DNA of 64,000 nucleotides from Thermopolyspora flexuosa (GTDB lineage: Bacteria > Actinomycetota > Actinomycetes > Streptosporangiales > Streptosporangiaceae). Made by a program: the position numbers and the translations under genes. A model generated the notes under the pieces. It had not been told where the DNA came from. It worked only from the letters and a program-made list of their open reading frames with translations, and did not search any database. Numbering within the stretch: the stretch's first letter is position 1; each line of letters starts with the position of its first letter. The DNA lies in assembly GCF_006716785.1 (NCBI RefSeq), contig NZ_VFPQ01000001.1, positions 496,001-560,000 on the forward strand, given 5' to 3'. Positions 34,196 through 43,358 of this stretch are shown here, one piece after another.

Positions 34196-35341
34196 TCAGG
34201 GGACGAGGGCGGGTGCGGTGCCGGCGGCCGGGGCGGGCAGCAGGCCGCGGGAGCGGAGCACGGCGGCGGCGCCCTCGGCGAACCAGTACGCCTCCTCCAG
34301 GTGGGGCTGGCCGGAGAGGATGAAGTGGTCGAGGCCGAGCGCGTGGTACTCCTCGATCCGGTCGGCGACCTCCTCGTGGCTGCCGACGAGCGCGGTGCCC
34401 GCGCCGCCGCGGACCAGGCCGTAGCCCGCCCACAGGTTCGGGTAGATCTCCAGCCGGTCGCGGTCGCCGCCGTGCAGCGCGTACATGCGGCGCTGGCCGA
34501 CCGACTCGGAGGCGGCGAGGTCGGCGCGGACCGCCGCGATGCGCTCGGGGGTGATCCGGGACAGCAGCCGCTCGGCCTCGGCCCACGCCTGTGCCGAGGT
34601 GTCCCGGCTGATCACGTGCAGCCGGATGCCGAAGCGCAGCTCGCGTCCCTCCGCGGCGGCGAGCTCGCGCATCCGCTCCAGCCGCTCGGCGATCAGCTTG
34701 GGCGGCTCGCCCCAGGCGAGGTAGACGTCGGCCCGCCGGGCCGCGACGCGCTCGGCGGCCGGGCTCGCCCCGCCGAAGAACAGCGGCGGCAGGCCGTACC
34801 CGCCGGTGTCGACCCGGGCCTCCTCGATCCGGTAGTGCCGGCCGGTGAAGCCGAACGTCTCGCCGGGCGGCGGGTCGGTGACCCCGCGCAGGACCGCGAG
34901 GAACTCGTCGGTGCGGTCGTACCGCTCGTCGTGGCCGAGGTGGTCGCCGAACCGGCGCTGCTCGGCCGAGTCGCCGCCGGTGACCACGTTGAGCAGCAGC
35001 CGCCCGCCGGTGATCCGCTGGAACGTGGCGGCCTGATGCGCGGCGAGCGTGGGCGACACCAGGCCCGGCCGGAAGGCGACGAGGAACCTCAGCCGCCGGG
35101 TCACCTGGGACAGGGCCGCGGTGGTGATCCACGGGTCCTCGCACCATAGGCCGGTCGGGGTGAGCACGGCCTCGTACCCGAGCTGCTCGGCCGACCGGGC
35201 GATCTGGCCGAGGTACTCGATGGTCGGAGGGCGGAAGGTGTCGGCGACCGCGGCGAGGGTCTTCTGCGACCCGTCGCCGGAGCCGACGATGTCGCGGCTG
35301 TCGCCGTTGGTCGGCAGGTACCAGTGGATGTGCAGGGTCAT
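34196..35341 (-). CDS. FMNH2-dependent alkanesulfonate monooxygenase-like protein (LLM class)
   Basis: The 381-residue protein matches SsuD: MTLHIHWYLPTNGDSRDI at the start, TFQRITGGRLLLNVVTGGD near 120, and ERYDRTDEFLAVLRG. SsuD oxidises alkanesulfonates to aldehyde and sulfite with reduced FMN supplied by a separate reductase. No SsuE-like reductase or SsuABC transporter lies in the window. AGGGGGTG precedes ATG 35341. It sits between the two importer sets and ties the array to sulfur acquisition. The 197-base gap 35342-35538 holds no gene I can support. Confidence 0.88.
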   Translation of the reverse strand: MTLHIHWYLPTNGDSRDIVGSGDGSQKTLAAVADTFRPPTIEYLGQIARSAEQLGYEAVLTPTGLWCEDPWITTAALSQVTRRLRFLVAFRPGLVSPTLAAHQAATFQRITGGRLLLNVVTGGDSAEQRRFGDHLGHDERYDRTDEFLAVLRGVTDPPPGETFGFTGRHYRIEEARVDTGGYGLPPLFFGGASPAAERVAARRADVYLAWGEPPKLIAERLERMRELAAAEGRELRFGIRLHVISRDTSAQAWAEAERLLSRITPERIAAVRADLAASESVGQRRMYALHGGDRDRLEIYPNLWAGYGLVRGGAGTALVGSHEEVADRIEEYHALGLDHFILSGQPHLEEAYWFAEGAAAVLRSRGLLPAPAAGTAPALVP

Positions 35342-35538
35342 GCCGCCACCCCCTGGGCGGGCCGCCCGGCGGCCGCGCGGCCGCCGGGGACGGGACGGGT
35401 GCGGTGGTGGGTCATCTGGTGTTCCAATCCGGTTGTCGGGCCCGGCCGCCGGTACGGCGGGGCCGTGCGGGCGGCCGGCCGTGCGTACGGGACCGAAGCG
35501 GGGCGGTGCGGGGCGAGGAGGGGAGGGCCGGGGGCCGG

Positions 35539-37323
35539 TCAGGCCGGGACCCTCCGCGGCTCGGCGCGGCCGAGCGGGAGCACCGCGTCGAGCAGCTCCT
35601 TGGTGGCCGGGTGGCGCCGGTCGTCGGTGAGCTCGGCGGCGTCGAAGGTCTCCACGAGGACGCCGTGGCGCAGCACGCCGATGCGGTCGCACATGAACTC
35701 GACCACCGCGAGGTTGTGGCCGATCAGCAGGTAGGTGAGGTCGAGGTTCTCCTTGAGCTCGAGGAGCAGGTTGAGGATGTCCGCCTGGGTGGACACGTCG
35801 AGCGCGGACGTCGGCTCGTCGAGGATGAGCAGGTCCGGCTCGAGCGCGAGCGCCCGGGCGATGCCGATCCGCTGCCGCTGGCCGCCGGACAGCTCGTGCG
35901 GGTACCGCTCGAGGTAGGCGGCGGGGAGCGCGACGAGGTCGAGCGCCGCGGCGGCGCGGGCCCGGCTCTCCCGGCGGGAGGACGCCTTGCCGAGCCGCAG
36001 CAGCGGGCGGGCGATCTGCTCGCCCACCGGCACTCGCGGGTTGAGCGAGCTCGTCGCGTCCTGGAACACGAACTGGAACCGGGGCCGCAGCCGCCGCAGC
36101 CGCGCCCGCGACAGCGCCGAGATCACCTCGCCGTCGAAGACGACTTCGCCGGAGGTGGGCCGCTGCAGGCCGCCGGCGAGGCGGGCGAGCGTCGACTTGC
36201 CGGACCCGGACGCCCCGATGAGCCCGAACGCCTCACCCCGCCGGATGTCGAGCGAGACGCCGGTGAGCGCGGTGAACCGCCGCTTCGGCAGCCCGGTGCC
36301 GAGGCCGCCCACCGTGAACTCCTTGGTCACGCCGCGCAGCGAAACGAGCGGAGGCCGGCCGTCCGCCGGGCCGGGCGCGCCGGTACGGCCGGCCGGGGCG
36401 GCCCCGGCCGGGGCGGGCGGCGGATCGCCGGGGCCGGCGAGGCCGAGGCGGCGGGGCAGGCCGAGCCCGGCGAGGCGGAACCGGGCGCCGAGCTCGGGCA
36501 CGGCGCGGATGAGCGACCGGGTGTACTCCTCGGCGGGCGCGGTGAGCACGCGCTCGCGCGGCCCCTGCTCGACGATCCGGCCGTCCTTCATCACCGCGAC
36601 CCGGTCGGCGACGTACGAGACGACGCCGAAGTCGTGGGTGATGAGGAGCAGCGAGCCGCCGGTCCGGTCGACCGTGCCGCGGAGCAGGTCGAGGATCTGT
36701 TTCTGCACGACCGCGTCGAGCGCGGTGGTCGGCTCGTCCGCGATGAGCAGCGCCGGCCCGGCGAGGCTCGCCAGCGCGATCATCACCCGCTGCCGCATTC
36801 CGCCGCTGAGCTCGTGCGGGTAGGCGGCGAGCACCCGGGCGGTGTCCTCGATCCCGACGTTCCGCAGCCAGGTTTCGGCGATCGCCCGCCGCTCGTGCCG
36901 CGGGGCCTGCGGGTGGTGCAGCGCGATGATCTCCCGGAGCTGGTTGCCGATCGTGAACGACGGGTCGAGCGAGGTGAGCGGGTTCTGGAAGATCATGCCG
37001 ATCCGCCTGCCGCGGAACCTGGTGACCGAGGAGCGGGTCGCGGAGAGCACCTCCTCGCCGCGCAGCGCGACCGTCCCGGAGACCACCTCGGCGTCCGGCG
37101 GCAGCAGGCCGAGGATCGCCGAGGCGGTGAGGCTCTTGCCCGCGCCGGACTCGCCGACGAGGGCGACCACCTCCCCGGCCGGTACGGTGAAGCCGACGCG
37201 GTCGACCACGGTCTCGGCGTCCCGGCCCCGGCCGAACCGGATGGTCAGGTCGGTGACGGTGAGCAGCGGCTCGCCGGCCCCGCCCCGCGGCTCCGCGGCG
37301 GACGGGACGGTGGGTGCGGTCAT
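35539..37323 (-). CDS. Fused two-domain ABC transporter ATPase, importer 2
   Basis: The 594-residue protein has two ABC domains: Walker A GESGAGKS near 55 and GASGSGKS near 360, signatures LSGGMRQR and LSGGQRQR, both with DEPT Walker B ends. The linker (about 290-330) is Pro/Ala/Gly-rich. It parallels the importer 1 ATPase but is divergent, so the two importers are not a recent duplication. ATG 37323 overlaps the dppC-like stop in an ATGA junction. Confidence 0.93.
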   Translation of the reverse strand: MTAPTVPSAAEPRGGAGEPLLTVTDLTIRFGRGRDAETVVDRVGFTVPAGEVVALVGESGAGKSLTASAILGLLPPDAEVVSGTVALRGEEVLSATRSSVTRFRGRRIGMIFQNPLTSLDPSFTIGNQLREIIALHHPQAPRHERRAIAETWLRNVGIEDTARVLAAYPHELSGGMRQRVMIALASLAGPALLIADEPTTALDAVVQKQILDLLRGTVDRTGGSLLLITHDFGVVSYVADRVAVMKDGRIVEQGPRERVLTAPAEEYTRSLIRAVPELGARFRLAGLGLPRRLGLAGPGDPPPAPAGAAPAGRTGAPGPADGRPPLVSLRGVTKEFTVGGLGTGLPKRRFTALTGVSLDIRRGEAFGLIGASGSGKSTLARLAGGLQRPTSGEVVFDGEVISALSRARLRRLRPRFQFVFQDATSSLNPRVPVGEQIARPLLRLGKASSRRESRARAAAALDLVALPAAYLERYPHELSGGQRQRIGIARALALEPDLLILDEPTSALDVSTQADILNLLLELKENLDLTYLLIGHNLAVVEFMCDRIGVLRHGVLVETFDAAELTDDRRHPATKELLDAVLPLGRAEPRRVPA

Positions 37324-38240
37324 CGGTCCGCCCTCCGGGTGTGCGGGTCGAAGACGTCGCGCAGGCCGTCTCCGAGCCAGTTGAACGCGAGTGCCACGAC
37401 GAGGACGACGAGGCCCGGGAGCAGCGCCGGGTAGACGTTCCCGGTGATGATCACCTTCGCGCCCTCGGAGATCATCCGGCCCCAGTCGGCGGTCGGCGGC
37501 TGCACGCCGATGCCGAGCGCGCTGAGGCTCGAGGAGAACACGATCATTCCGCCGACGAGGCCGGTGCCGTACACCACGATCTGGCCGGCGACGTTCGGCA
37601 GCACCTCGCGGAACACGATGGCGAGGAAGCCCGAGCCGAGCGACTCGGCGGCCTCGACGTACTCGCGGCCGCGCTGCAGCTTCACCTCCGCGAAGATCAC
37701 CCGGGCCACGTACGGCACCGCGGAGAACACGATCGACAGGACGACGACCGGCGTGCCGGGGCCGAGGAGCACCGCGAACACGAGCGCGATCATGATCACC
37801 GGGAAGGCGAACATGATGTCGACCGTCCGCATGATCAGGCCCGCGACCCGGTCGTCCGACAGGCCCGCGACCCGGTCGTCCGACAGGCCCGCGACGAGCG
37901 CGAGCAGGCTCCCGATCACCGTCGCCGCCGCGGAGGCGAGGAACGCGACGATCAGCGAGGTGCGCCCGCCCCAGATCAGCCGGCTGAGGATGTCGCGGCC
38001 CTGCTCGTCGGTGCCGAGCAGGTGGCCCTGCTCGCCGGGGCCGAGGTACTTGATCGACCCGTCCGCGAGGTCGGGGTCGTAGGGCGCGACGACCGGGGCG
38101 AGCAGGCTCACCAGCGCCACCGCCGCGATGATCGCCGCGGCGAGCACGACCTGGGCGTTCGCCCGCCGCCGCGACCTGCGCCGCCGCGGCGGGAGGTGGG
38201 CCCGCACCGCCCGGCCGTTCGGGGTCGCCGTGAGGAACAC
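37320..38240 (-). CDS. Peptide-type ABC permease (DppC-like) with an internal repeat, importer 2
   Basis: The 306-residue DppC-like protein has an Arg-rich N-terminus, LLGTDEQGRDILSRLIWGGR near 75, an EAA loop (EYVEAAESLGSG) and six helices. The stretch VAGLSDD-R occurs twice in a row in the cytoplasmic loop before IMRTVDIMFAFP, encoded by a 24-base tandem duplication that keeps frame. GTG 38240 has GGAGGTGATCC upstream, an exact anti-Shine-Dalgarno complement that overlaps the dppB-like stop. Confidence 0.9.
   Translation of the reverse strand: MFLTATPNGRAVRAHLPPRRRRSRRRANAQVVLAAAIIAAVALVSLLAPVVAPYDPDLADGSIKYLGPGEQGHLLGTDEQGRDILSRLIWGGRTSLIVAFLASAAATVIGSLLALVAGLSDDRVAGLSDDRVAGLIMRTVDIMFAFPVIMIALVFAVLLGPGTPVVVLSIVFSAVPYVARVIFAEVKLQRGREYVEAAESLGSGFLAIVFREVLPNVAGQIVVYGTGLVGGMIVFSSSLSALGIGVQPPTADWGRMISEGAKVIITGNVYPALLPGLVVLVVALAFNWLGDGLRDVFDPHTRRADR
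37836..37895. repeat. 24-bp tandem duplication inside the importer 2 permease gene
   Basis: 37836-37859 is repeated exactly at 37860-37883 and followed by the first 12 bases of the unit to 37895. It inserts eight residues without changing the frame. Confidence 0.95.
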
Positions 38241-38246
38241 TCCGGA

Positions 38247-39215
38247 TCACCTCCTCAGCCGGGGGTTGAGCGCGTCCACCGCGATGTCGGTGAGCAGGTT
38301 GACCACGAGGTAGCAGAGCGCCACGAGCACGACGCCGCCCTGGATGAGGGCGTAGTCCTTGCCCAGCACCGCGTTCACCAGCTGGGTGCCGATGCCCGGC
38401 CAGTTGAACACGTGCTCCACGAAGAACACGCCGGTGATGAGCGTGCCGATCTCCAGGCCGATGATGTTCACCACCGCCGGCAGGATGTTCCGCCCGATGT
38501 GCTTGCCGAGCAGGATCCGGCGGGGCACGCCCTGCGAGGTGAACGTGCGGACGTGGTCGCTGGAGGACTCCTGGATGATGCCGAGCCGGGTGAACCGGGC
38601 GAGGACGAGCATCGAGATGAGGCCCGCCGACACGCCCGGCAGCACCAGATGGGCGAGCAGGTCGCCGAGGCCGCCGCCGTTCCTCGAGTACATCCCGCTC
38701 GTCGGCAGCCAGCCGAGCCGCAGCGAGAAGATCCAGATGAGGACGAGGCCGAACCAGTACACCGAGAGGTTGCCGCCGACCTGGACCAGCAGCATCGTCA
38801 ACCGGTCGAGCGGCCTCCGGTGGCCGATCCCGGCGAGCACGCCGATGAGCACGCCGAACATGGCGCAGACCAGCACGCCCGCCGCGGTGAGGATCAGCGT
38901 GTTGACGAAGTTCGGCCAGAGGATCTCGAAGACCGGGCGGTGCTGCGCGATCGACATGCCGCCGCCGGCGGTGAACAGCTCGCGCACCCACTTCAGGTAC
39001 TGCTGCCACCACGGCAGGTCGAGGCCGTACGACGCGCGGATCGCCGCGATCTGCTCGGGGGTGTGGTCCCGGGCGAACTGCGCCTCGATCGGGTCACCGG
39101 GGGTCAGCCTGCCGATGAGGAAGGTGAGGACCGACACCACCAGCAGCACCGGGACCATGGTGAGCAGCCGCCGGAGGATGTGCCTGAGCGTTCCCATCGC
39201 CGGTAGGTCCCGCAT
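38247..39215 (-). CDS. Peptide-type ABC permease (DppB-like), importer 2
   Basis: The 322-residue permease has six helices, LTPGDPIEAQFARDHTPEQ after helix 1, and the EAA loop DHVRTFTSQGVPRR near 230. It pairs with the dppC-like gene six bases downstream. ATG 39215 is used; ATG 39197 is an alternative seven codons in. The gap to the substrate-binding protein gene is four bases. Confidence 0.92.
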   Translation of the reverse strand: MRDLPAMGTLRHILRRLLTMVPVLLVVSVLTFLIGRLTPGDPIEAQFARDHTPEQIAAIRASYGLDLPWWQQYLKWVRELFTAGGGMSIAQHRPVFEILWPNFVNTLILTAAGVLVCAMFGVLIGVLAGIGHRRPLDRLTMLLVQVGGNLSVYWFGLVLIWIFSLRLGWLPTSGMYSRNGGGLGDLLAHLVLPGVSAGLISMLVLARFTRLGIIQESSSDHVRTFTSQGVPRRILLGKHIGRNILPAVVNIIGLEIGTLITGVFFVEHVFNWPGIGTQLVNAVLGKDYALIQGGVVLVALCYLVVNLLTDIAVDALNPRLRR

Positions 39216-39219
39216 CCGC

Positions 39220-40848
39220 TCAGTCGGCGAGCCAGACCTTCGTCAGGTCGTACCAGTTGGTGGCCGGGAAGACGAAGCCCCGCACGTTCGGCCCGAGCGC
39301 GTAGTAGCGGGTGAGCGAGACCGCCGGGATCGCGATCGCCTCCCTGCGGGCCTGCTCGTCGGCCTTCCGCCACAGCTCGATCCGCCGGTCGGCGTCCGCG
39401 GTGTACCGGGCCTTCTCCACGGCCTCCCGCAGGTCGGGGTGGGCGTCGAGGTCGAAGCCCTTCGGCACCACGTTGGTGTTGATCACCTGCTGGAGCCACT
39501 CGGCGTAGCTGCCGCCGTACTCGTCGATGCTGAGGCCGTCCTCCGGCTCGGGCCTGCCGAACGCGCGGGCGACGTAGCTCGGGCGGTCGAGGGTGACCAC
39601 CTCGACGTTCACGCCGATGCCCTTGAGGTGGCTCTGCAGCCACTCGGCGAGGTTCTGGTTGGCGACGTCGGCGACGATGGTGAAGCCCAGCGCGCCCGGG
39701 CCGTACCCGGCCTGGCGCAGCAGGGACTTCGCCGCCTCGGGGTCGTAGGGGAAGTCCCGCGCCTGCGGGTCGTACGCCTCGTTGCCCGGCGGGAGCAGCG
39801 AGCCGAGCGCGACCGCGTGGCCGTTGTACACCTCGCGGGCGAGCCTCTCCCGGTCGATGCCCTGGATGATCGCCTGGCGCACCCGCCGGTCCTGGAACGC
39901 CTTGTTCCGCGCGTTGAACGTGAAGTAGAGCAGCGCCGCGCCGTGGCCCTCGGGCACCTGGAAGCCGCGGGACTCGAGGGTGGCCACGTCGTCGGGCTGG
40001 ACGTAGCTGATCAGGTCGACCTCGCCGTTGAGCAGGGCGGCCAGCCGCGTCTGGTGGTTCGGGATGATGCGGAAGACCAGCTCGTCGAGGTACGGCGGGT
40101 CGCCCCAGTAGTCCGGGTTGCGGCGCAGCACGATGCGGTCGCCGACGGTGCGGGAGACGAACGTGTACGGCCCGGTGCCGCTCGGGTGGTCGGCGAAGCC
40201 GTCGTTGCCGTACCTCTCCCAGGTGGCCGGGTTGCCGATGGTGAGCGTGCTCATCGACTGGGCGAGGATGCGCGGGAAGCCGAGGAAGGGCCTGGCGAAG
40301 CGGAACTCGTAGGTGTGCTCGTCGACCACCCGGCCCTCCTCGAGGTCGCCGAGCCAGTTCTTCAGCCGTGCCGCGCTCGTCTCGTCGTAGAACTCGTAGC
40401 CGGGGTCGGTGACCCGGCGGACGTTCTTGTGCACGGCCTCGGCGTCGAACGGCGAGCCGTCGTGGAAGCGGACCCCCTGGCGCAGGGTGAACGTCCAGGT
40501 GCGGCCGTCCTTGGAGACCGACCAGTCGGTGGCGAGGGCGGGCAGGAGCTTGGTCGGCCCCGCGGTGTCGGAGAGGTCCTCCTTGACCAGGCCCTCGAAG
40601 ATGTTGCTGGAGACGCGGTAGGTCTCCCAGTAGCCCTGGCGGTGCGGGTCGAGGGCGAGGGGCTCGAGGTAGAGGCCGACGACGAGGCCGCCGCCGGTGC
40701 GCGGCGCGCCGCCCGAACCGGCACTGCCGCCGGCCCGGTCACCGGCCCCCGCGGCGGAGGTCCCGCCGCCGCAGGCGGTGAGCAGCAGCGCGCCGAGGAG
40801 CAGGATGACTCCCACGACCGCCGTCCGGTGGCGGTTTCCGGATCTCAC
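39220..40848 (-). CDS. Family 5 extracellular solute-binding lipoprotein, importer 2
   Basis: The 542-residue lipoprotein has a signal with lipobox LLTAC near residue 26 and a Gly/Ala-rich linker. Family 5 marks are LLPALATDWSVSKDGRTWTFTLRQGVRFHDGSPF and SGTGPYTF. It would deliver ligand to importer 2. GTG 40848 follows the LLM gene after a 96-base gap, long enough for an internal promoter or processing site. Confidence 0.92.
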   Translation of the reverse strand: MRSGNRHRTAVVGVILLLGALLLTACGGGTSAAGAGDRAGGSAGSGGAPRTGGGLVVGLYLEPLALDPHRQGYWETYRVSSNIFEGLVKEDLSDTAGPTKLLPALATDWSVSKDGRTWTFTLRQGVRFHDGSPFDAEAVHKNVRRVTDPGYEFYDETSAARLKNWLGDLEEGRVVDEHTYEFRFARPFLGFPRILAQSMSTLTIGNPATWERYGNDGFADHPSGTGPYTFVSRTVGDRIVLRRNPDYWGDPPYLDELVFRIIPNHQTRLAALLNGEVDLISYVQPDDVATLESRGFQVPEGHGAALLYFTFNARNKAFQDRRVRQAIIQGIDRERLAREVYNGHAVALGSLLPPGNEAYDPQARDFPYDPEAAKSLLRQAGYGPGALGFTIVADVANQNLAEWLQSHLKGIGVNVEVVTLDRPSYVARAFGRPEPEDGLSIDEYGGSYAEWLQQVINTNVVPKGFDLDAHPDLREAVEKARYTADADRRIELWRKADEQARREAIAIPAVSLTRYYALGPNVRGFVFPATNWYDLTKVWLAD

Positions 40849-40944
40849 GATGGTGTCCCTTTCACGAAAGCCGAGGAGCGTGGGTCGGGCCGCCCGGGCG
40901 GGAGCGGTCGCGGGGGACGCCCGGGCGGCCCGGGGTGCGGTGGG

Positions 40945-42021
40945 TCAGATGGAGGGGGCGAAGGCGAGCGGCGGCTGCGGCTCGGGGGCCGGGAAGGCCG
41001 GGCGCGCGCCCTCGAGCAGCGGGGCGGGCCCGGGCAGGTTGAGCCGGGCGCGCAGCGTGCCGCCGTCGTGCCGCCGGACGGCCCTTCGGGCGGCGAGGCG
41101 GGGGACGACCTCGTCGACGAACGCCGCGACGGCCGGCGCGCCGCCGGGGGCGGGGCGCAGCAGCACGCCGTCCACCCCGGGGTGGGCGGCGGCGGACGCG
41201 GCCCGCTCGGCCAGGTCGTCGGCGCCTCGGGACCCGTCGGGCGGGGCGACCTCGGCGAACAGCAGGGCGCGGCGGCCGTCCCCGGAGAACCGGCGGGCCG
41301 CGGCCGCGTCGAGCGCGGCGACGGCGGCGCCGATGTCCTCGTGCGGGGCGAGCACGACGAGGTCGGCGGTCTCGCCCGCGGCCCGCACCGCGTCCGCGGA
41401 GTCCGCGTACCAGGCGAGCACCGGGGCGCCCTGCACGGTCGCCGGGACGGTGAGCGGCCCGGCGATGGTGAAGATCCCCTCGTGGTCGATGTGGACGATC
41501 CGGTCGCCGCGGGCGAAGATCCGGCTCTCCCGGTCGGCGATGATCGCGTCCCGGGGCCAGCTCTGCCACAGCTTCTGGATCGCGATCGCCGCGTCCCGGG
41601 TGGTCTCGACCCCGGGGACGATCCCGCCGGGGAGCCCGGCGCCGCCCCAGGCCCGCCGACCCTCGCCGTCCGCGGGCGCGTAGCCGTCGCGGACGCCGAG
41701 GATGAGCCCGGACCGGCCGCGGGTGAGGTGGTCGAGCGAGGCGACCCGGCGGGCGAGGTTGTACGGGTGGTCGCGGTGCGGGGCGGCCGCGGCGAGGAAC
41801 GCGGTGCCCGGCGCGTGCGCGGCGAGGAAGGTGGCGGCGACCGTGGACTCGAGGGTCGCCTCGCCGGGGGCGCTCCCGTCGATCCGGTCGATCCCGGCGA
41901 CCGCGAACGCCGCGCCCGCCGTACCGAGGCGGGCGGCCGGCAGCGGGTCGCCGGCGAGGGCGGCGAGGTGGTCGCCGGTCAGGCCGATGGCGAGGTACGC
42001 CGCGGTGGTGGTGTCACCCAT
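40945..42021 (-). CDS. LLM class flavin-dependent oxidoreductase-like protein, divergent
   Basis: The 358-residue protein has a luciferase-like barrel pattern: TFLAAHAPGTAFLAAAAPHRDHPYNLARRVASLDHLTRGRSGLILGVRDG parallels the FMN-binding core of NtaA-type proteins, and KLWQSWPRDAI matches the LWDSW element. The C-terminal third is Ala-rich and loses the usual fold marks, so it may be a degenerate or specialised monooxygenase. It lies 32 bp downstream of the NtaA-like gene. ATG 42021 is clear. Confidence 0.72.
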   Translation of the reverse strand: MGDTTTAAYLAIGLTGDHLAALAGDPLPAARLGTAGAAFAVAGIDRIDGSAPGEATLESTVAATFLAAHAPGTAFLAAAAPHRDHPYNLARRVASLDHLTRGRSGLILGVRDGYAPADGEGRRAWGGAGLPGGIVPGVETTRDAAIAIQKLWQSWPRDAIIADRESRIFARGDRIVHIDHEGIFTIAGPLTVPATVQGAPVLAWYADSADAVRAAGETADLVVLAPHEDIGAAVAALDAAAARRFSGDGRRALLFAEVAPPDGSRGADDLAERAASAAAHPGVDGVLLRPAPGGAPAVAAFVDEVVPRLAARRAVRRHDGGTLRARLNLPGPAPLLEGARPAFPAPEPQPPLAFAPSI

Positions 42022-42053
42022 GGTGGTCTCTCCAGCTCGTTCCGGTCCGCGGC

Positions 42054-43331
42054 TCAGGCCGAGGCGGCCCGCAGGTGCCCGCGGAGGGTGTCGGTCTCGT
42101 ACTCGTGCCGGAAGAGGCCGCGCTTGCGCAGCAGCGGGACGACCTCGTCGGCGATCACCTCGAGCCCGTCGTCGAGGAGGTCCGGCTGGAGGTTGAACCC
42201 GTCGACCGCGCCGGACCGCCACCAGTCCTCGATGTGGTCGACGAGCTGCTCGGGGGTGCCGACGAACCCGCCGTGCCCGGAGCCGGTGTACCGGGTCTCG
42301 CGCAGGTACTCGCGGATCGTCGGGTTGGTCTTGCGGATCCGCTCGTGGATCGACTGCCGGAAGCCGATGCTGCCGCCCGGGTGCCGTGGGTCGAGCATGG
42401 CGGCGAGGACCTCTTCGGGGAATTTGTCGTCGAGGTCGAGCTTCGACACGTCGTACCCGATCGCCTGGGAGAGCCACTGGACCGAGTACGAGGCCGGGCC
42501 GAGGTCGTGCAGCTCGTCGCTGCGCCGCCGGGCCTCCTCCTCGGTGCTGCCGAGGCTCACCAGCAGGCCGGGGAGGATCTTGACCGAGTCCGGGTTCCGG
42601 CCCGCCTCGACCGCGTGCCGCTTCACCTCGTTGTAGTGCCGGATCGCGCCCTCCTTGGTGAGCTCGGCGGCGAACACCGCGTCGGCGCGGCGGCCGGCGA
42701 GGGCGCGGCCCTGCGCGGAGCCGCCGGCCTGGAGGAGCGCGGGACGGCCCTGCCGGGACGGCGGGACGCGCAGCCTGCCGTCGAACTCGAAGAACTCGCC
42801 GCGGTGGTGGACCTCCTCGCCGGTGCGCGCGGAGTCCCACAGCGCGAGCACGAGGTCGACGAACTCGGCCGCCCGCGCGTACCGGTTCTCGCGCTCCGGG
42901 ATCTCCGGCAGGCCGAAGTTGGCCGCGGCCGTGCCGTGCCGGGTGGTGACGATGTTCCAGCCGGCCCGGCCGCCGGACAGGTGGTCGAGGGACAGGAACC
43001 GCTGGGCGAGCTCGAACGGGTCGTTGAGGGTGGTCGACGCGGTGGCGATGAGGCCGACGCGCTCGGTCGCCGCGGCGACGTGGCTCCAGACCACGGTCGG
43101 GTCGAAGCGGCCGGCGTTCGCGTCGTACGTCGGGTCGCCGAGGGCGGGCGCGTCGGCGAGGAAGACCGCGTCCAGCGTGGCCCGCTCGGCGAGCCGGCCG
43201 ATCCGGTGCCAGTAGGCGGGGTCGATGAACGACTCCGGGTGCAGCCGCCGGGACTGCCAGGCGGCCGGCAGGTAGCCGAGCACGAGGACGTTGACCCCGA
43301 GGATGACCCTGCCCGTACGGGATGTGGACAT
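42054..43331 (-). CDS. NtaA/SnaA/DszA-family FMNH2-dependent monooxygenase
   Basis: The 425-residue protein is a typical member: HPESFIDPAYWHRIGRLAERATLDAVFLAD near 32, TASTTLNDPFELAQRFLSLDHLSGGRAGWNIVTT near 105, NRYARAAEFVDLVLALWDSA, and a C-terminal GTPEQLVDHIEDW. The group uses reduced FMN from a partner reductase to oxidise N- or S-containing compounds, including sulfones. It lies next to the SfnB/DszC-like gene, a pairing common in sulfur-starvation loci. Confidence 0.9.
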   Translation of the reverse strand: MSTSRTGRVILGVNVLVLGYLPAAWQSRRLHPESFIDPAYWHRIGRLAERATLDAVFLADAPALGDPTYDANAGRFDPTVVWSHVAAATERVGLIATASTTLNDPFELAQRFLSLDHLSGGRAGWNIVTTRHGTAAANFGLPEIPERENRYARAAEFVDLVLALWDSARTGEEVHHRGEFFEFDGRLRVPPSRQGRPALLQAGGSAQGRALAGRRADAVFAAELTKEGAIRHYNEVKRHAVEAGRNPDSVKILPGLLVSLGSTEEEARRRSDELHDLGPASYSVQWLSQAIGYDVSKLDLDDKFPEEVLAAMLDPRHPGGSIGFRQSIHERIRKTNPTIREYLRETRYTGSGHGGFVGTPEQLVDHIEDWWRSGAVDGFNLQPDLLDDGLEVIADEVVPLLRKRGLFRHEYETDTLRGHLRAASA

Positions 43332-43358
43332 GAGAGGACCTCCGATACCGGGTGCGGG

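Noticed and set aside
37836-37895. CRISPR-like direct repeats
   Set aside because: The units are adjacent with no spacers and lie in a coding region; this is a simple tandem duplication. No other repeat-spacer structure was seen.
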